Assembly: GCA_014379815.1 (NCBI GenBank)
Contig: JACMLA010000352.1
Coordinates: forward strand, 1 to 8,897
Origin: Bryobacteraceae bacterium
Lineage (GTDB): Bacteria > Acidobacteriota > Terriglobia > Bryobacterales > Bryobacteraceae
Length of the DNA: 8,897 nt
Direction: 5' to 3'
Positions 6,156 to 8,897 of this stretch are shown here, in pieces; the first letter of the stretch is position 1; each line of letters opens with the position of its first letter. The position numbers and the translations under genes are program-made. The notes beneath the pieces were generated by a model. That model saw only the letters and a list, made by a program, of their open reading frames with translations, ran no database searches and was not told where the DNA came from.

Positions 6156-7613
6156 GAAGGAGCCGTTCTGATAGCCTCCGCACGTGAACGGCTTCATTCG
6201 GGTCAGTTGGACGACGCAAAGCATCTAGCAGCACTGGCGGAGGAGGCAGACCAGCACAATCCGGAGATTCCGCCTCTGGTATCGCAGATAGAAGCGGCAA
6301 TCGACCTCCATGCGCGAAAGCAACGGATTGCGGCCGCCATCGAAGAGATCGATATTCTGCGGACAGCAGAGCAGTTCGATGCGGCGCTTAAGCTGCTGGA
6401 GGACACTGTTGCCCGGGAGGGCACCGCGCAGGAGCTCGACCAGACCCAAGCCCTCGTCAGGTCGGATCGTGAGGCATGGACGAAGCGAAAAGCAGAGGAG
6501 GAACATACCCTTCGGCTTTCGGAACTGGCGCACGAACTCCAGCAGCCAGACCTGTCTGTGCTTCGGCTAAAGACTGTTTGCGAGGAACTGTCACGCCTTT
6601 CTGCCGCATGGCCCGCAGACAGACGCGACAGGACTCTGCTAAGGGAAGCCGAAGAACGACTAAAAGCAAGGCAACGGCAGGATGACATCGACAACGTCAT
6701 TGAGCAAGTAGAGATAAACCGGGCCAGCGGAGACCTGGAGACCGGATGGCAAATTCTGGAGGCCGCACTGGCCAGACTGGGAGAGACACCGCAGCTGATT
6801 CCGTTGCACCAGAGTTTGCGCTCTGAGCTTGATGCGAAGCGAAGGAAGGAACGTCTGGAGTCCATCGTTTCTGATTCAACTCGCGCCCTCTCTACAGGTA
6901 ACTGGCGTGAGGCTCTGCCGGCGCTCGAAGTCGCGGAACGCGAGTTCCCGGAAGAATCCATAATCGCGGGGCTGGTGGATTCTGCGCGAGCGATGAAAGC
7001 GGCGGCGGAAAAGCAAGCTGCCATCGATCAGGCTCTCGAGGGTGCGCGAAAGCTGGCGTCTGAGCACTGCTGGACAGAAGCATTGCAAGTCATCGAGGGC
7101 TGCTGGGCTCAGTATCCGGACGAACCGGTTTTGGCGCAGGAGCGAGCCTCGCTGGAAGCCGGATTCTCCGCGGAACACGAGCGGGTTCTCGGCTTGATTG
7201 CAGCTATTGATAATGCTTTGCGCGACAGAGAACATACGGCAGCCGTTCTGGTCGCACGTTCCGGCAGGTCTGAACTACCGCATCGGATGGAGCTGCTGGA
7301 AGCCGAGGCTCGCGCGTGGCGAGCCTTGCGCGCGCGGGAAGTCCGACAAGCTGTTGAAGACGCTACCGCCCTGATACGCGCAGGAAACCTAAGCGCTGCG
7401 GACAATTATCTTCAACGCGCGCACGAAATTTTCCCGGGAGAAACCACTCTTCAAATCGTCACGGCCGAATTAAATCAGCGCCAAGCCGCGAGGACGAGCG
7501 CAAATTTCGAAGCGTCCAGGTCAGACTCGGAGACGGGTCTTACGGCACATTCTCTGGCTAATCCAGACAAAACATCGTCAGACAGTTCATCCGCAAACAG
7601 TAAAGAGCGATGA
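6144..7613 (+). CDS. TPR-like repeat array, in-frame continuation of the kinase after the TAG
   Basis: 489 sense codons (6144-7610) then TGA. The first possible in-frame start is a TTG at 6207 (468 aa) with no convincing ribosome binding site; the first ATG in the frame comes hundreds of codons later. So this is better read as the back half of the interrupted kinase than as its own gene. It is nearly all helical and contains about eight degenerate TPR-like units of roughly 50 residues, each with a 'short loop then D/E-A' signature: SGQLDDAKHLA, AEQFDAALKLL, SGDLETGWQIL, TGNWREALPAL, EHCWTEALQVI, AGNLSAADNYL. The tail (about the last 40 residues) is Ser/Asp-rich and disordered. No catalytic motif or membrane helix is seen. 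TPR arrays usually bind protein partners, so a scaffold or sensor role for the kinase is likely. The 3' end overlaps the next start by ATGA. Confidence 0.8.
   Translation, partial: KARREGAVLIASARERLHSGQLDDAKHLAALAEEADQHNPEIPPLVSQIEAAIDLHARKQRIAAAIEEIDILRTAEQFDAALKLLEDTVAREGTAQELDQTQALVRSDREAWTKRKAEEEHTLRLSELAHELQQPDLSVLRLKTVCEELSRLSAAWPADRRDRTLLREAEERLKARQRQDDIDNVIEQVEINRASGDLETGWQILEAALARLGETPQLIPLHQSLRSELDAKRRKERLESIVSDSTRALSTGNWREALPALEVAEREFPEESIIAGLVDSARAMKAAAEKQAAIDQALEGARKLASEHCWTEALQVIEGCWAQYPDEPVLAQERASLEAGFSAEHERVLGLIAAIDNALRDREHTAAVLVARSGRSELPHRMELLEAEARAWRALRAREVRQAVEDATALIRAGNLSAADNYLQRAHEIFPGETTLQIVTAELNQRQAARTSANFEASRSDSETGLTAHSLANPDKTSSDSSSANSKER
7610..7613 (+). other. ATGA stop-start overlap
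   Basis: The TGA ending the TPR array (7611-7613) overlaps the ATG of the PEGA gene (7610-7612), with a weak AAAGAG just upstream. This is the classic arrangement for translational coupling, which would make the PEGA protein depend on ribosomes reaching the end of the array. Confidence 0.8.
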
Positions 7614-8897
7614 AGCTAAAACTTGATTTTCTGGATCGTGTCCAGGCTGCCCGGCAGTACCTGTCGCAGGATAATCCAAAAGAGGCTATCGCCCAGCTTG
7701 ACCTGCTGCTTGCAAAGAATCCAAACGACTCCGTTGCTCTCGGATTGCGCAGCGACGCGACGAGGCAACTTGAACAGAAGCGGAATCGGCGCGCAGTTGA
7801 AGTAGCCACGGCGGCAGAAAAGGAAGGCGATGCAACGACCCGGCTGAGGCTTCTGCAGGAAGCTGCTGAGTTAACCCCGGAGGACAAGAGAGTTCAACTC
7901 ATGCTGGGTGTGGCGCAGAGTCAAAGCCAGGTTTTTCAGTTCATGAGCTGGCGTGTGCACTTTCTTCAGGAAACTGGTCGCTCTGTCGAAGCGGAGTTAC
8001 AGCGGCAAACCCTGGGATTGATTGCGCCAGAGTATGTCGAAGTCAGTACAGAGACTGTTCCACAGACGGCGGCAAAAGCAGTCCAGCCTTCGCCAGGTAC
8101 CTCGACAACAAAGTCCGGACCGCTTGACAGGCGGATGTTGTTAGCACTTGGGGGTGGACTTGCCGCTATCGCCGCACTTGCAGCGGTGTTGCTCAGCCGT
8201 CCTGGGACCCCGGTGTCGGCCGTTCCGAAAGTATCGATTTCCATTCAAACCTCGCCTGCCGACGCCCTGATCGAGATCGACGGTGCGCGCTACACCAATC
8301 AGCCCCTCGCTCCGGGTGACTACACTCTGAAGGTTAGCCGGGCGGGATTTGCCGCGGTTCAGCAGAAAATTACGGTACCGCTCTCAGGATCTGTCAGCAT
8401 TTCATTGGAGCCACTAGCAACGATTCTGAGGATCGACGCGCAACCTGCGTTTGCAGAATGGGCCCTTGACGAGAGCCCTCCAGTCGCGGTTAGCGACACC
8501 CAGACAGCCTTGCCCTCCCTAGCTCCGGGGAAGCATCAGGTGAGGATTTTTGCTCAGCCGGGAGGACAAGGTGAGTCGGTTTTTGAAATCGAAACGGAAA
8601 CGGCAAAAGCTCCCCGTGTCGTCAGCATCAAACCCGCCGAGAATACCCTGGGTATAGCCTTTACTCAGTTTGGGGAGGAGAGTCAGGTGACTACTTCACC
8701 GGAAGGATTGTCCATCGCAGGATCGGAGGGAAACGTGATCGGCCAAACCGGGACAACTGCCTTATCGCTTCCGAAACTAACCCCTCCAGTGACGACCAGC
8801 CCGGAATATATAGTTCGCGGCCAGGAAAGCGAGTGGCGCATTCAGACCACGCCATCCGAGGCACCGATACTTTCTCTGTTCCTTCGGACGAATGCTC
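7610..8897 (+). CDS. TPR / transmembrane / PEGA-domain protein, C-terminus cut by window edge
   Basis: 429 codons are visible with no stop. Order: N-terminal TPR-like helices (about 5-100; YLSQDNPKEAIAQLDLLLAKN then LLQEAAELTPED), a helical segment (105-140), a Pro/Ser/Thr linker (145-172), one membrane helix at about 176-196 (MLLALGGGLAAIAALAAVLL), then a PEGA domain at about 207-268 (TSPADALIEIDGARY, LAPGDYTLKVSRAGF). A second, weaker PEGA-like repeat follows at 271-340 (APGKHQVRIF), then a beta-rich Ser/Thr-rich region to the edge. Positive residues before the helix (DRR) suggest the TPR part is inside and the PEGA part outside. This layout parallels the left kinase-PEGA pair, but here the protein is anchored rather than exported. 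It could link the cytoplasmic kinase-TPR protein to the envelope; that role is inference. No enzymatic motif is recognised. Confidence 0.88.
   Translation, partial: MKLKLDFLDRVQAARQYLSQDNPKEAIAQLDLLLAKNPNDSVALGLRSDATRQLEQKRNRRAVEVATAAEKEGDATTRLRLLQEAAELTPEDKRVQLMLGVAQSQSQVFQFMSWRVHFLQETGRSVEAELQRQTLGLIAPEYVEVSTETVPQTAAKAVQPSPGTSTTKSGPLDRRMLLALGGGLAAIAALAAVLLSRPGTPVSAVPKVSISIQTSPADALIEIDGARYTNQPLAPGDYTLKVSRAGFAAVQQKITVPLSGSVSISLEPLATILRIDAQPAFAEWALDESPPVAVSDTQTALPSLAPGKHQVRIFAQPGGQGESVFEIETETAKAPRVVSIKPAENTLGIAFTQFGEESQVTTSPEGLSIAGSEGNVIGQTGTTALSLPKLTPPVTTSPEYIVRGQESEWRIQTTPSEAPILSLFLRTNA

Noticed and set aside
6138..6162. A clean 18-bp tandem duplication as the origin of the TAG
   Set aside because: Only 11 of 18 bases match between the two units before they diverge, and the bases preceding the first copy do not match the spacer, so a simple recent duplication does not explain it.
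6203..7024. Minus-strand open frame of 273 codons, very rich in Ser, Arg and Ala
   Set aside because: The composition is what a shadow of a Glu/Ala/Arg-rich helical gene gives; the plus strand carries the regular TPR-like pattern.

Overview
The window is a protein-coding stretch of a GC-rich bacterial chromosome. It holds two divergent signalling gene clusters that start from a shared 309-bp intergenic region (4677-4985). Eukaryotic-type Ser/Thr kinases, PEGA-domain proteins and a Tat-type sulfatase together suggest an Acidobacteriota-like soil bacterium, perhaps of the Solibacter/Bryobacter type. This is inference from gene content, because there is no rRNA or marker gene here.

Left cluster (minus strand, 4676 down to 1): a transmembrane Ser/Thr kinase of 699 aa, then an exported protein with a PEGA domain and a possible LolA-like C-terminal domain (start overlapping the kinase end), then 18 nt further a sulfatase with a formylglycine motif that runs off the window. 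The tight packing suggests one operon.

Right cluster (plus strand, 4986 to the end): a second Ser/Thr kinase, a long array of TPR-like helical repeats, and a TPR/transmembrane/PEGA protein that begins at an ATGA overlap and runs off the window. The kinase and the repeat array are one continuous reading frame of 875 codons broken only by a single in-frame TAG at 6141-6143. The TAG lies between two perfect 11-bp direct repeats spaced 18 nt apart. Loss of one repeat unit would remove the stop and rejoin the frame exactly. This is the most unusual feature of the window: it could be a nonsense mutation, a sequence error, programmed readthrough or a reversible switch.

The intergenic region carries back-to-back candidate sigma70 promoters, an 11-bp-phased AT-rich direct repeat, a 19-bp palindrome and two smaller inverted repeats, so joint control of the two clusters is plausible. 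A reasonable working model, not shown by sequence alone, is that each kinase works with its neighbouring PEGA protein at the cell envelope, with the TPR arrays acting as docking surfaces. No tRNA, rRNA, CRISPR array, insertion sequence or clear terminator was seen.
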